Shown here in pieces: positions 1 through 8,168 of a stretch of 64,000 nt of DNA. The DNA is from Streptomyces lanatus (lineage in GTDB: Bacteria > Actinomycetota > Actinomycetes > Streptomycetales > Streptomycetaceae): contig NZ_BNBM01000008.1 of the NCBI RefSeq assembly GCF_014655715.1, positions 62,001 through 126,000 of the forward strand. The letters run 5' to 3'. A program made the translations under genes and the position numbers. Numbering within the stretch: the stretch's first letter is position 1; each line of letters opens with the position of its first letter. The notes under the pieces were generated by a model, which saw nothing but the letters and a program-made list of their open reading frames with translations, was not told the origin of the DNA and searched no databases.

Positions 1-295
1 CGGAGCCGTCGCCCCGCAGGGTCACCGCCTTCCGGACGCCGGCGAAGCCGCCGGTGACCTCCATGGTCACCAGCTGCTGATCCGGTCCTGTGACGGGGAC
101 CGGCGTCGGACCGTCGGACGCCGCCGGTGATGTGGCGGCCGACGGGGAGGCGGCAGTCGGGGACGTGGCGGTCGAGGGGCCGGCCGTCACGTCCGTCGGC
201 TCGGACCCGCCCGCACCCGCGCCCGCGTCGGAAGCACAGCCGACCAGTCCCAGCACTCCGGCCATGACCACCACGGCCACCTGTCGTCCGAACAC
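1..295 (-). CDS. Putative exported lipoprotein, 5' part only
   Basis: The visible part is the N-terminal 98 codons; the gene runs off the left edge. The GTG start at 295 is preceded by GGAGG. The product begins with a short basic stretch, a hydrophobic core and the lipobox LVGC with Cys20, so it should be exported and lipid-anchored. A low-complexity linker rich in Ser, Thr, Ala and Pro follows (about residues 21-65). The last visible residues read QQLVTMEVTGGFAGVRKAV, and the GGFAG motif resembles the start of emfourin-type protease-inhibitor domains. That similarity is from memory and too short to be sure. Function otherwise unknown. Confidence 0.7.
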   Translation of the reverse strand, partial: MFGRQVAVVVMAGVLGLVGCASDAGAGAGGSEPTDVTAGPSTATSPTAASPSAATSPAASDGPTPVPVTGPDQQLVTMEVTGGFAGVRKAVTLRGDGS

Positions 296-544
296 AGCGC
301 CTCCATCCGCGGATCCCGCCAACTGAAGAGTGCCTACCACGCGACGCCGTGTTTCGCCCGGTGCGGCTGCCCGGACGGCCCATCCGGCAGCGGTGATTTT
401 CGGCCCACCTGTTGACGTACCGCCCAGCCGTGCAGGTACGGGGCGTAAAGCACCGGATGCGGGGAAAGGAGCTATACGGCAAACCGCGGGGAGTGGTCGT
501 CAGCGCCCGGAGTGTCGGGCCCGTAGCGCTGGGGAGGGCCGGGC

Positions 545-2002
545 ATGGGCGGGCAGCCCTTGTATCTCGCACCGCGGCTGGGGCCCCGGCTGCGTTCCCT
601 GCTGGACACCCCGGAGCTGCTGCACACGCTCACCGACGCCCTCGGCTCGCCGCTGAACGTGATCCTCCCCGACCAACTCGCCGACAATCTCCGGCAGTTC
701 CGCGCGGTGTACGACACCCACCACCTCTCCGGCCAGGTGTTCCTCGCCCACAAGGCCAACCGGTCCAGCGCCCTGCTGCGCCGGCTCGCGGCCACGGACG
801 CGGGCGTTGACGTCGCCTCGCTGGGGGAACTGCAGCACGCGCTGGGTGCGGGCCTCACCCCCGACCGGATCACGGCGACAGGGCCGAAGAACCCCGAGTT
901 CCTGTGGCTGGCGGCCCGCACCTCGGTCACCGTCAGCCTCGACACGCGAGGCGAACTGGAGCAACTCGCCACACTGGTACGCGGACACGCCCTGCCCCGC
1001 GCCCGCGTCCTGCTCCGGCTGTCGGGGTTCGAGACGTCCGGCGTACGGGTGCTGACCCGGCGCAGCCGCTTCGGCACCCCCGTGGCGGAGTCGGCCGCGC
1101 TGCTGGATGCCGTGGAGCGACACGCCGATGTGCTCGACCTGGTCGGGGTGGCCTACCACCTCGACACGACGAGCCTGGCCGAGAAGGCCGTGGCGCTGGA
1201 GGGCTGTCTGCGGGTGTTGGAGGAGTGCCGCAGCCGGGGGCTCAGGCCCCGGGCCGTGGACATAGGCGGCGGCTTCGGCGTCAACTACCTCGCCGACGGC
1301 GGCCAATGGGAGCGGTACACCACCGCACTCACCGAAGCCGTACTGGGCATCCGACCGCCCCTGACCCACGGCGGCCACGGCTACGGACTGCGCAACGAAT
1401 CCGGCACCCTGCGCGGCACCCTCGGCCTGTACCCGGCGCACCGCCCGATCGCCGGAGCCCGCTACCTCGACGAACTCCTCTCACACCCGGCGGCGTCCCT
1501 CGGCGGCCGTCCCCTGGCCGCGCTGCTCCTGGAACACCTCTACGACCTGCACATCGAACCCGGCCGGGCACTCCTCGACCAGTGCGGACTGACCCTGACC
1601 AGAGTCCTGGAAGTACGGGACCAGGAGGCCGACGGCCCGCTCGCCGTACGGCTGGCGGCGAAGGCGGACGACGTGGCGCTGGAGGACCACGGGGTGCTCA
1701 TGGACCCGGTACTCGTCCCAGAGGGGTCACCGGGACCACCGGTCCCCGTGCACCTCTTCGGCAACCTCTGTCTGGAGTCCGACCTGATCACCCGCCGTAC
1801 GGTCTTCCTGCCCCGCCGCCCCGCCCCCGGCGACCTGTTGGCGTTCGCCAACACGGCCGGTTACTGCATGGACTTCCACGCCACCCGTGCCCAGCACCAG
1901 CCCGCCGCGCCCAAGGCAGCCGCCTGGCAGGAGGGCGGCAGATGGCGCTGGTGCCTGGACGACCAGTACTGGCCGACCACACCCGTGGGGGGAGCGCAGT
2001 GA
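545..2002 (+). CDS. Y4yA-like PLP-dependent decarboxylase-fold enzyme
   Basis: A fold-type III PLP enzyme of 485 residues, related to diaminopimelate/ornithine decarboxylases and to rhizobial Y4yA. Lys70 in LAHKANR is the likely Schiff-base lysine. The glycine loop DIGGGFGVN near residue 240 and HIEPGRALL near 339 fit phosphate binding. The C-terminal GNLCLESD and NTAGYCMDFHAT motifs match the family's second active-site half. The ATG at 545 follows GGGAGGGCC. Its stop overlaps the start of the next PLP enzyme (GTGA), so the two are translationally coupled. Substrate unknown; I infer decarboxylation or racemisation of a small amino acid in the pathway encoded by 545-4544. Confidence 0.8.
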   Translation: MGGQPLYLAPRLGPRLRSLLDTPELLHTLTDALGSPLNVILPDQLADNLRQFRAVYDTHHLSGQVFLAHKANRSSALLRRLAATDAGVDVASLGELQHALGAGLTPDRITATGPKNPEFLWLAARTSVTVSLDTRGELEQLATLVRGHALPRARVLLRLSGFETSGVRVLTRRSRFGTPVAESAALLDAVERHADVLDLVGVAYHLDTTSLAEKAVALEGCLRVLEECRSRGLRPRAVDIGGGFGVNYLADGGQWERYTTALTEAVLGIRPPLTHGGHGYGLRNESGTLRGTLGLYPAHRPIAGARYLDELLSHPAASLGGRPLAALLLEHLYDLHIEPGRALLDQCGLTLTRVLEVRDQEADGPLAVRLAAKADDVALEDHGVLMDPVLVPEGSPGPPVPVHLFGNLCLESDLITRRTVFLPRRPAPGDLLAFANTAGYCMDFHATRAQHQPAAPKAAAWQEGGRWRWCLDDQYWPTTPVGGAQ

Positions 2003-3321
2003 GGTACGACAGCATCACCGAGGCCATCGGCAACACACCGCTGGTGCGCATCGATCCGGCCGTGCACGGCCTGAGCAATATCGACCTGTACGCCAAGCTG
2101 GAGCTGCTCAACCCTTTCGGTTCGGTGAAGGACCGGGCCGCCTGGAACATGGCCCGACCGCATCTGACAGCCGCCGCGTCCGAGGAGGGCGGCCAGGTCG
2201 TGGAGCTGTCGAGCGGCAACACCGCCAAGGCCCTCGCCGTACTCGCGGGCATGCACGGCCTGACCTTCAAGAGCGTCACCAACCGGATGCGCATCCCCGA
2301 GATCAAGGATCTGCTCCTGCTGCTCGGCGCGGAGATCGAGGAACTGCCTGGCCAGAGCGAGTGCCTGGACCCGACCGCCACCGACGACCCGCTCACGCTG
2401 TTCCACCGCACCCTCTCCGAGCCCGGCAGCACCTTCCTGCACACCGACCAGTACTTCAACCCGCGCAACACCGAGGCCCACTTCACCGGCACAGGACCTG
2501 AGATCGTCAAGGACCTCGACGGCCGGGCTCCCGACTGGTTCATAGCCTGCGTCGGCACCGCCGGTTCCTCCACCGGCGTCGCCCGCGCCCTGCGCGAACA
2601 CGACCCCGCCGTGCGCGTCGTCGGCCTGGTCGCCGCCAAGTCCGACTTCGTGCCCGGCATCCGCACCATCGACGAGGCGCACGAGGTGGGCCTGTTCGAC
2701 CCCGGCACCTACGACACCATCGAGACGGTCAGCGCCGACGAGGCGATCGAGGGCATGCTGACGCTCAACCGCCGCTGCGGCATCCTCGCCGGACCCACCG
2801 GAGGCGCCGCCTACTTCGGCGCGATACGTCAACTGAAGTCGCTGGACGCTGAACTGACGGAGCGCCAGTCCGCCGTCTTCATCGTCTGCGACCGCGTCGA
2901 GAGCTATCTGAGCTACGTCCGTCAGCGGCGCCCCGACCTCTTCGGCCGCCCCCGCCGCGCCACCTCCCCGGCCGACCTGACGGACGCCGAGATCCGCACG
3001 GCACCGGCCATCGGCGTCACCGACGCCCAGGCATGGATCGCCACGGGGGAACCGATCGTCATCGACCTGCGCAGCCCCTACGCCTTCGCCGCCCTGCACA
3101 TCGACGGCTCGGTCAACATCGTCGACGAGCTCTTCGAGGAACTCCTGCACGGCGGACTGCCGTTCAGCCGCACCCGCCCGGTCCTCCTCGCCTGCCCGGT
3201 CGGCGAGAAGTCCGCCCGCTACGCCGCCCTGCTGACCCGGCTGGGCCACCCGGACGTCCGCAGCCTGACCGGCGGCATCATCGCCTGGCGCGACGCGGGC
3301 GCCCCGCTCGTACGGGACTGA
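1999..3321 (+). CDS. Cysteine-synthase-like PLP enzyme fused to a rhodanese domain
   Basis: 440 residues in two parts. Residues 1-320 are a fold-type II PLP enzyme of the cysteine synthase/SbnA family: NPFGSVKDRAAW holds the PLP lysine (Lys44), ELSSGNTAKALA binds the substrate carboxylate, and CVGTAGSSTGVAR near residue 185 binds phosphate. Residues 345-440 are a rhodanese domain with active-site Cys399 in ACPVGEKS, so it should carry a persulfide. The GTG start overlaps the upstream stop by four bases. The fusion suggests that sulfur is delivered straight to a beta-replacement reaction. The product is unknown, and a diaminopropionate-type role (as SbnA) is an alternative. Confidence 0.82.
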   Translation: MRYDSITEAIGNTPLVRIDPAVHGLSNIDLYAKLELLNPFGSVKDRAAWNMARPHLTAAASEEGGQVVELSSGNTAKALAVLAGMHGLTFKSVTNRMRIPEIKDLLLLLGAEIEELPGQSECLDPTATDDPLTLFHRTLSEPGSTFLHTDQYFNPRNTEAHFTGTGPEIVKDLDGRAPDWFIACVGTAGSSTGVARALREHDPAVRVVGLVAAKSDFVPGIRTIDEAHEVGLFDPGTYDTIETVSADEAIEGMLTLNRRCGILAGPTGGAAYFGAIRQLKSLDAELTERQSAVFIVCDRVESYLSYVRQRRPDLFGRPRRATSPADLTDAEIRTAPAIGVTDAQAWIATGEPIVIDLRSPYAFAALHIDGSVNIVDELFEELLHGGLPFSRTRPVLLACPVGEKSARYAALLTRLGHPDVRSLTGGIIAWRDAGAPLVRD

Positions 3322-3326
3322 CCGCG

Positions 3327-4544
3327 ATGACCGTATCCAGGACTGATCCTCAAGTGACCGCCTTCGTCGAAGAGTTGGCGGACTGGCAGCGTGCCCTGCG
3401 CGCCCAGTTCCCCATCATCACCGCACACCCCGACCAGGCCTATCTGGACAGCGCGGCCACCGCCCAGAAGCCCCAGGCCGTGCTCGACGGCGTCCACACC
3501 TACCTCACCACCACCAACGCCAACGCCGGACGCGGCACCTACCCCTGGGCCAACCGGACCACGACCCTCGTCGAAGAGGCCCGGGACCGGGTGAAGCGGT
3601 TCCTCGGCGAGCCCGCGCCGGAGCGCTCGGCCGTGCACTTCACGAGCGGGACGACGGAGGGCCTGCGCACGATCGCCCGCGACTGGCTGCCCCAACTCCT
3701 CACCGACGGGGACGAGATCGTCGTCCCGGTCGCCGACCACGAGGCCAACATCGCGCCCTGGCTGGAGACCCGGCACCAACTGGCCCGCCAGGGCGTGCAC
3801 ATCCAGGTGCGGCCGATGCCGTACCAGACGGCCTCCGGCGACTACGACCACACCGCGCTCGCCGAACTGGCCGGTCCACGCACCCGGTTCGTCGCCACGA
3901 GCCACGTCCACCACGTGTACGGCGGCAACATGAACGTCCACCGCATCCGCCGCGCGGTCGGACCGGACGCGGTGATCTGCCTGGACGCCGCCCAGAGCGT
4001 CGGCCATCTGCCGGTGTCCGCGAGCGACCTCGACGTCGACTTCATCGTCTTCTCCGGCCACAAGGCGATGGCCCTGCCCGGCACGGGAGCGGTCTGGGCC
4101 CGAGGGACACGCGGACCGGACTTCACACCGGGCGGCTGGTCGGGCACCCCCAACACCGTCGGCATCGCCTCCCTCACCGCCGCCCTGGACTGGCTGGACG
4201 CCGCCGGCACCGACCGGATCGAGCGGTGGACGGTCGCCCTCGCGGCCCGGCTCACCGAGGGACTGCGCCACCTCGACGCCTACGAGATCCTCGGCTGCCA
4301 GGCCGCCCTGGCCGCCGACTCACCCGTCCAGCGACGCCAGGGCATCGTCACCCTCCGCCACCACGCCATCGACTCGGGCGACCTGGGCTTCATCCTCTTC
4401 AGCCACGGCTTCATGGTCCGCTCCGACCAGCACTGCCAGGGCAGCGCGGGGGAGAGCACCGGCTCGGTGCGGGCGAGCCTGCACATCTACAACACCGCCG
4501 AGGAGGTCGACCGGCTGTTGGAGGTCCTCGCCTCCCTCGGGTGA
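3327..4544 (+). CDS. Class V aminotransferase / cysteine-desulfurase-like enzyme
   Basis: 405 residues, fold-type I PLP enzyme resembling SufS/CsdA. YLDSAATAQKP near residue 39 is the typical start, FTSGTTEGLR binds cofactor phosphate, CLDAAQSVGHLP holds the pyridine-binding Asp, and SGHKAM contains PLP Lys246. Near the C-terminus RSDQHCQG places Cys370 where SufS proteins keep the persulfide cysteine, followed by SVRASL. It starts 5 bases after the rhodanese fusion gene, so a desulfurase-to-rhodanese sulfur relay is an attractive reading. It may instead be a Cys/Sec-type lyase or an aminotransferase. Confidence 0.8.
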   Translation: MTVSRTDPQVTAFVEELADWQRALRAQFPIITAHPDQAYLDSAATAQKPQAVLDGVHTYLTTTNANAGRGTYPWANRTTTLVEEARDRVKRFLGEPAPERSAVHFTSGTTEGLRTIARDWLPQLLTDGDEIVVPVADHEANIAPWLETRHQLARQGVHIQVRPMPYQTASGDYDHTALAELAGPRTRFVATSHVHHVYGGNMNVHRIRRAVGPDAVICLDAAQSVGHLPVSASDLDVDFIVFSGHKAMALPGTGAVWARGTRGPDFTPGGWSGTPNTVGIASLTAALDWLDAAGTDRIERWTVALAARLTEGLRHLDAYEILGCQAALAADSPVQRRQGIVTLRHHAIDSGDLGFILFSHGFMVRSDQHCQGSAGESTGSVRASLHIYNTAEEVDRLLEVLASLG

Positions 4545-4564
4545 CGTACCGCCAAAAGGGGTAA

Positions 4565-4579
4565 TGGGAACCGTTTCCA
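4565..4579. promoter_or_regulatory. Palindromic operator, Zur- or LacI-like, before the methyltransferase gene
   Basis: TGGGAACCGTTTCCA: two 7-base arms with one mismatch around a central C. A -10-like TAGGGT follows at 4584-4589, so a bound regulator would overlap the promoter. The TGnnAA/TTnnCA layout recalls actinobacterial Zur boxes and also LacI-family sites; the sequence alone does not decide. Confidence 0.4.
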
Positions 4580-4639
4580 CCTGTAGGGTCTTGCGCAGAC
4601 AGCGAGGACAGGTGTGGAACGGCGAGGTGGCACGACCGG

Positions 4640-5413
4640 ATGGGGCTGAGCCTGGCGACGGCGGAGCGATGGGTGCGACGCTGGGAACTCCAGCAACAGC
4701 GGTACGCCGTGGACCGCGAGGAGCGCTTCACCGTGATCGCCGATGTGGTGGAGCGGACGATGGCGGACCGGGGCCTCCCCGCCGCCCGGCCGCTCGTCCT
4801 CGACCTCGGCTGCGGCCCCGGCTCGCTCGCCGCCCGGCTGGCCCGGCGGCTGCCGTACGCGGACATCGTCGGCGTGGACATGGACCCGCTGCTCCTGGAG
4901 CTGGCCCGCACCCATCACGCCGACGCCGCCCGCTACATCGACACGGTGATCGGCGCCGACGGCTGGACCCACGCCCTGCGCCTCGACCGCCCGCTCGACG
5001 CGGCCGTGTCCACGACGGCACTGCACTACCTGGACCCGGACGCCCTGCTCCGCACCTACCGGCAGCTCGCGGCACTGCTGCGCCCCGGCGGCGTCCTCGT
5101 CAACGGCGACCACTTCCCGCACGACGACGCCGCGCTCACCGCACTCACCGGTCACGTCGGCCGCCGCCACGCCGAGCGCGGCGACGCCCTGGCCCACGAG
5201 GACTGGGCCTCCTGGTGGACGGCCGTCGCGGAGGACCCCGAGCTGACGGATCTTCTCGCCGAGCGTCGCTGTCGTATGCCGGTCGGCGGGGGTGACGGCG
5301 CTCCGACGCTGTCCGTGGCCGCGCATGAACGGCTGCTGCGGCGGGCGGGGTTCGGGCATGCCGGTTCCGTGTGGCAGTACGGCGACAGCCATGTGCTCGT
5401 GGCCATCCGCTGA
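4640..5413 (+). CDS. Class I SAM-dependent methyltransferase
   Basis: 257 residues with a Rossmann methyltransferase core. Motif I VLDLGCGPGSLAARLA is at about residues 53-68, acidic motif II VGVDMDPLLL at 77-86, and the later strand contains LLRPGGVLVNGDHF. The protein begins LSLATAERWVRRWELQQQRY, a helical cap that probably selects the substrate. It lies 95 bases after the PLP enzyme set on the same strand, with its own promoter/operator candidate at 4565-4589, so it may or may not belong to the same pathway. The ATG has a GAGG about 12 bases upstream. Substrate unknown. Confidence 0.8.
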   Translation: MGLSLATAERWVRRWELQQQRYAVDREERFTVIADVVERTMADRGLPAARPLVLDLGCGPGSLAARLARRLPYADIVGVDMDPLLLELARTHHADAARYIDTVIGADGWTHALRLDRPLDAAVSTTALHYLDPDALLRTYRQLAALLRPGGVLVNGDHFPHDDAALTALTGHVGRRHAERGDALAHEDWASWWTAVAEDPELTDLLAERRCRMPVGGGDGAPTLSVAAHERLLRRAGFGHAGSVWQYGDSHVLVAIR

Positions 5414-5535
5414 CCGGTAGCCACCCCTCGGTCACCAAGCGCTGCTAAAGGATCGAGCAGCCACCTTGACAGCGTGCGTACTGTTTCGCGACGTTTGAGC
5501 CTCGCCACAAAGTTCGACATGGGGGACACCGTGGC

Positions 5536-5573
5536 GAGGCGCCCAAAAGCGCCTCTTGGGGGGATTTTTTGGG
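5536..5573 (+). promoter_or_regulatory. Leader with two mutually exclusive hairpins over the Shine-Dalgarno
   Basis: Hairpin 1 pairs GAGGCGC (5536-5542) with GCGCCTC (5549-5555) around a CCAAAA loop. Hairpin 2 would pair CCCAAAA (5542-5548) with TTTTGGG (5567-5573) and hide the start of the GGGGGGAG ribosome-binding site of the gene at 5587. The loop of the first is an arm of the second, as in attenuators and thermosensors. A TTGACA at 5466-5471 could be the -35 of the promoter, but I see no good -10. Confidence 0.4.
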
Positions 5574-5586
5574 GGGAGCGGTCGCT

Positions 5587-6708
5587 ATGCGATCCACAGG
5601 CACCACCATCAGCGTTCACAGACCCGACGAGCTCGACGAGTCGCTGCGCCGGGCCTGGCACCGGGCGATGGACGAGTCGCCCGACTACGCCAACCCGTTC
5701 CTGGCACCGGAGTTCGCGCTCGGGGTCGGCAGGTACCGGAAGGGGGCGCATGTCGCGGTCCTGCACCAGCGAGGGGAGGCCGTCGGCTTCTTCCCGTACG
5801 AACGCAACGCGTACGGCGTCGGCCGGGCCATCGGGCTCGGGCTGTCCGACTGCCAGGGGCTGGTGCACCGGCCCGGAGTGAGCTGGGACGCCCGGGAACT
5901 GTTAAGGGCGTGCGGGCTGTCCGTGTTCGAGTTCGACCACCTGGTGGAGGAACAGCAGCCGTTCGGCCCGTATGTCACGGGCACCTTCGCCTCACCCGTG
6001 CTCGATCTCAAACCGGGCGAGGGCGGCTACCCGGAGTGGCTGCGCGCCACCTACCCGGGGCTGGCCAAGACGACGCTGAAGAAGGAGCGCCGGCTGGGCC
6101 GCGACGCGGGCGAGGTGCGGTTCGTGTACGACGAGCGCGACCCGCGCGTGCTGCGCACCCTGATGCGGTGGAAGTCCGCCCAGTACCGCAGAACCGGGCG
6201 GATGGACCGCTTCTCCAGACCCTGGATAGTCGACCTCGTCGACCACCTCTTCCAGGTCCGCGAAGAGCACTTCACCGGCATCCTCTCCGTCGTCTACGCC
6301 GGTGACCGGCCCGTCGCCGCGCACTTCGGCCCGCGGTCGCGCTCGGTCTTCGCGGCCTGGTTCACGGCGTACGACCCCGAGTTCAGTTACTACTCGCCCG
6401 GCCTGATGATGCATCTGCGGCTGGCTCAGGCCGCGGGACGGGACGGCGTCACGCTCATGGATTTCGGGCGCGGCGAGAAGGAGTACAAGGACTGGCTCAA
6501 GACCCGTGAACTGCGGGTCGCGGAGGGGTTCGCGGTGCGTCCGCACCCGGTGGCGACGGCCCACCGGATGTGGCGCAGACCGGTGCGCGGCCTGAGAAAC
6601 ACCGTCCTGGCCCATCCCCGGCTGCGCGAACCCGCCGACCGGCTGCTGAAGACCGTCGGCACCCTGCGCACCTCGGGCTCATCGGGCGAGGGAGCCCGGG
6701 CCCGCTGA
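5587..6708 (+). CDS. BioF2/FemAB-type (GNAT-fold) acyltransferase
   Basis: 373 residues, of the CelD/BcsL-like family (PF13480) that transfers acyl or aminoacyl groups to envelope sugars or amino acids. Recognisable parts are the N-terminal half with NPFLAPEFALGVGRYR, the central LKKERRLGRDAGEVRF, and the C-terminal YSPGLMMHLRLAQAAGRDGVTLMDFGRGEKEYKDWLKT, of which MDFGRGEKEYKDW is the family hallmark. I chose the ATG at 5587 because GGGGGGAG lies about 9 bases upstream; an in-frame TTG at 5569 lacks this. Codon 106 is TTA (5902-5904), rare in Streptomyces and a marker of bldA dependence. Cytoplasmic; acceptor unknown. Confidence 0.78.
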   Translation: MRSTGTTISVHRPDELDESLRRAWHRAMDESPDYANPFLAPEFALGVGRYRKGAHVAVLHQRGEAVGFFPYERNAYGVGRAIGLGLSDCQGLVHRPGVSWDARELLRACGLSVFEFDHLVEEQQPFGPYVTGTFASPVLDLKPGEGGYPEWLRATYPGLAKTTLKKERRLGRDAGEVRFVYDERDPRVLRTLMRWKSAQYRRTGRMDRFSRPWIVDLVDHLFQVREEHFTGILSVVYAGDRPVAAHFGPRSRSVFAAWFTAYDPEFSYYSPGLMMHLRLAQAAGRDGVTLMDFGRGEKEYKDWLKTRELRVAEGFAVRPHPVATAHRMWRRPVRGLRNTVLAHPRLREPADRLLKTVGTLRTSGSSGEGARAR

Positions 6709-6816
6709 GCCTGCCCTCGCCCTCGTTGCCCTGACCTCGCACGGTGCCCCAGCCGCCCCATGCCTTTCGCCCTCTCGGGCGACCCTTCGCCGGACCCTTC
6801 CACGGAAGAGGTGACC

Positions 6817-8058
6817 ATGCCGTACGGATCGCGGCTCGCCGCGATGATGACACGGCGCATCGGACGCGAATGCGTCTACACGCCTTCGGCCCGACTCGCC
6901 CTGTACCTGGCACTGCGACGCTGGTGCCGGCCGGGCGGACGGGTGCTGATGTCCCCCGTGAACGACGACGTGATCCTCTTCGTCGTCCTCGCCGCCGGAC
7001 TGCGCCCGGTACAGGCACCCGTGTCCCAGTGGGACGGCAACATCGACCCGGCCGCCGTACCGGAATCCACCTGGCGCAACGTGGACGCCGTCCTGACCAC
7101 CAACCTGTACGGCCTGCCCGACCGCGTGGTCCAACTGGGCCGCCGCTGCGATCAGTTGGGGATCCCGCTCATCGAGGACGCGGCGCACGCCATCGGCACG
7201 CACGTGGATGGCCAGCCGATCGGCACCTTCGGCAAGGCCGCCGCCTTCAGCCTCTCCAAGCACGTGGCCGCCATGGCAGGCGGCTTCCTGGCCGTCGAGG
7301 ACGCACGCACCCGCCGCGAGCTGGAACTCCTCCGCGACGACCTGCTCACCCCCCGCCGCCTCCGCGACGACCTCGCCACCACCCTCCGCCCCCTGGCCCG
7401 CTCGACTGTCCGCACCCTTCACCTCGTACGCCCCGTCTGGCGCACCATGCAACGCCTGGGCCTCCTCGAACGCGACGCCTTCCGCATGGCCCTGCACGCC
7501 CCCCGTCTGGCCGGCAGCGCCCGCCACGCCCCCAGCCTCGCCGCCTACGAACCCTGGGTCCGCGTCGACCTGCACGGCTTCCGCTCCCGCCACGGAGCCC
7601 TGGTCCGAGGCCAGCTGGAGCTACGGATGACCCTCCTGGAGGGCGACCTGGCACGCCGCAGGGCAGGCGTGTCACTCCTGTCCGGCACCACGTGGTCCAC
7701 CCCGGCCCTACGCGACCGCTTGACCCACGACGGCCCACCGTCCCTCTTCCGCGTCCCGCTCCTGGTCAACGACCGCGACGCCCTGGCGGACCGCCTGGTC
7801 GACCACGGCATCGTCACCGGCTACATCTACGACCCACCGCTCGACGACTACGCGGGCGCAGAATTCGCAGAACCGTCCCCCGCGCCGGAGGCGGCCCGCT
7901 GGTTCGCGTCCCACACATTGCCGGCCGACCCCCTGACGGCCCGCAGGATCGCAGCGGCCCTGACGAAGGAGGGGGCAACCCCGGCCCACCCGCCCTTGTC
8001 GGCTCACCTGCCAGCCGCCGACCCGACGACCACTCCACCGACCCCCCTGGGTCACTAG
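6817..8058 (+). CDS. DegT/DnrJ/EryC1/StrS-type aminotransferase
   Basis: 413 residues, fold-type I sugar aminotransferase family. It shows VLTTNLYGLPD near residue 90, LIEDAAHAIGT near 118 with the pyridine-binding Asp, and FSLSKHVAAMAGGF with PLP Lys148. The C-terminal part is divergent, with a long arginine-rich helical segment near residues 170-230. The ATG at 6817 has GGAAGAGG upstream; an in-frame ATG at 6760 has none. It lies 108 bases after the FemAB-like gene on the same strand, so the two probably act together on a cell-surface glycan or glycolipid. The nucleotide-sugar substrate cannot be read from sequence. Confidence 0.75.
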   Translation: MPYGSRLAAMMTRRIGRECVYTPSARLALYLALRRWCRPGGRVLMSPVNDDVILFVVLAAGLRPVQAPVSQWDGNIDPAAVPESTWRNVDAVLTTNLYGLPDRVVQLGRRCDQLGIPLIEDAAHAIGTHVDGQPIGTFGKAAAFSLSKHVAAMAGGFLAVEDARTRRELELLRDDLLTPRRLRDDLATTLRPLARSTVRTLHLVRPVWRTMQRLGLLERDAFRMALHAPRLAGSARHAPSLAAYEPWVRVDLHGFRSRHGALVRGQLELRMTLLEGDLARRRAGVSLLSGTTWSTPALRDRLTHDGPPSLFRVPLLVNDRDALADRLVDHGIVTGYIYDPPLDDYAGAEFAEPSPAPEAARWFASHTLPADPLTARRIAAALTKEGATPAHPPLSAHLPAADPTTTPPTPLGH

Positions 8059-8075
8059 GGTCGCCTGCAACCCCC

Positions 8076-8118
8076 AGGGGCGCGGGGAACTGCGCGACCA
8101 GCCCCCACGCACCCGCAG
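8076..8118. repeat. Dispersed Streptomyces-type intergenic repeat, copy A
   Basis: A 28-base core (8076-8103) beginning AGGGGCGCGGGGAACTGCGC is followed after 7 bases by ACCCGCAG (8111-8118). The same core with one mismatch, the same 7-base gap and the same ACCCGCAG occur at 41876-41918 inside an NRPS gene. I recall this sequence type as a frequent intergenic repeat in Streptomyces. Here it sits in the 110-base gap before polX. Confidence 0.75.
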
Positions 8119-8168
8119 ACAAAACACAACCAATCGCGGCACCCACCTCCCCCGCCTACCCTGAGAAC

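Noticed and set aside
5466..5495. TTGACA as a full promoter for the FemAB-like gene
   Set aside because: The -35 is perfect but the best -10 at 17-18 bases (CGACGT or GACGTT) is poor, so I mention it only as a possibility.
6760..6816. Longer N-terminus for the DegT-type aminotransferase from an ATG at 6760
   Set aside because: No ribosome site, and the added residues are low-complexity; the ATG at 6817 has GGAAGAGG.
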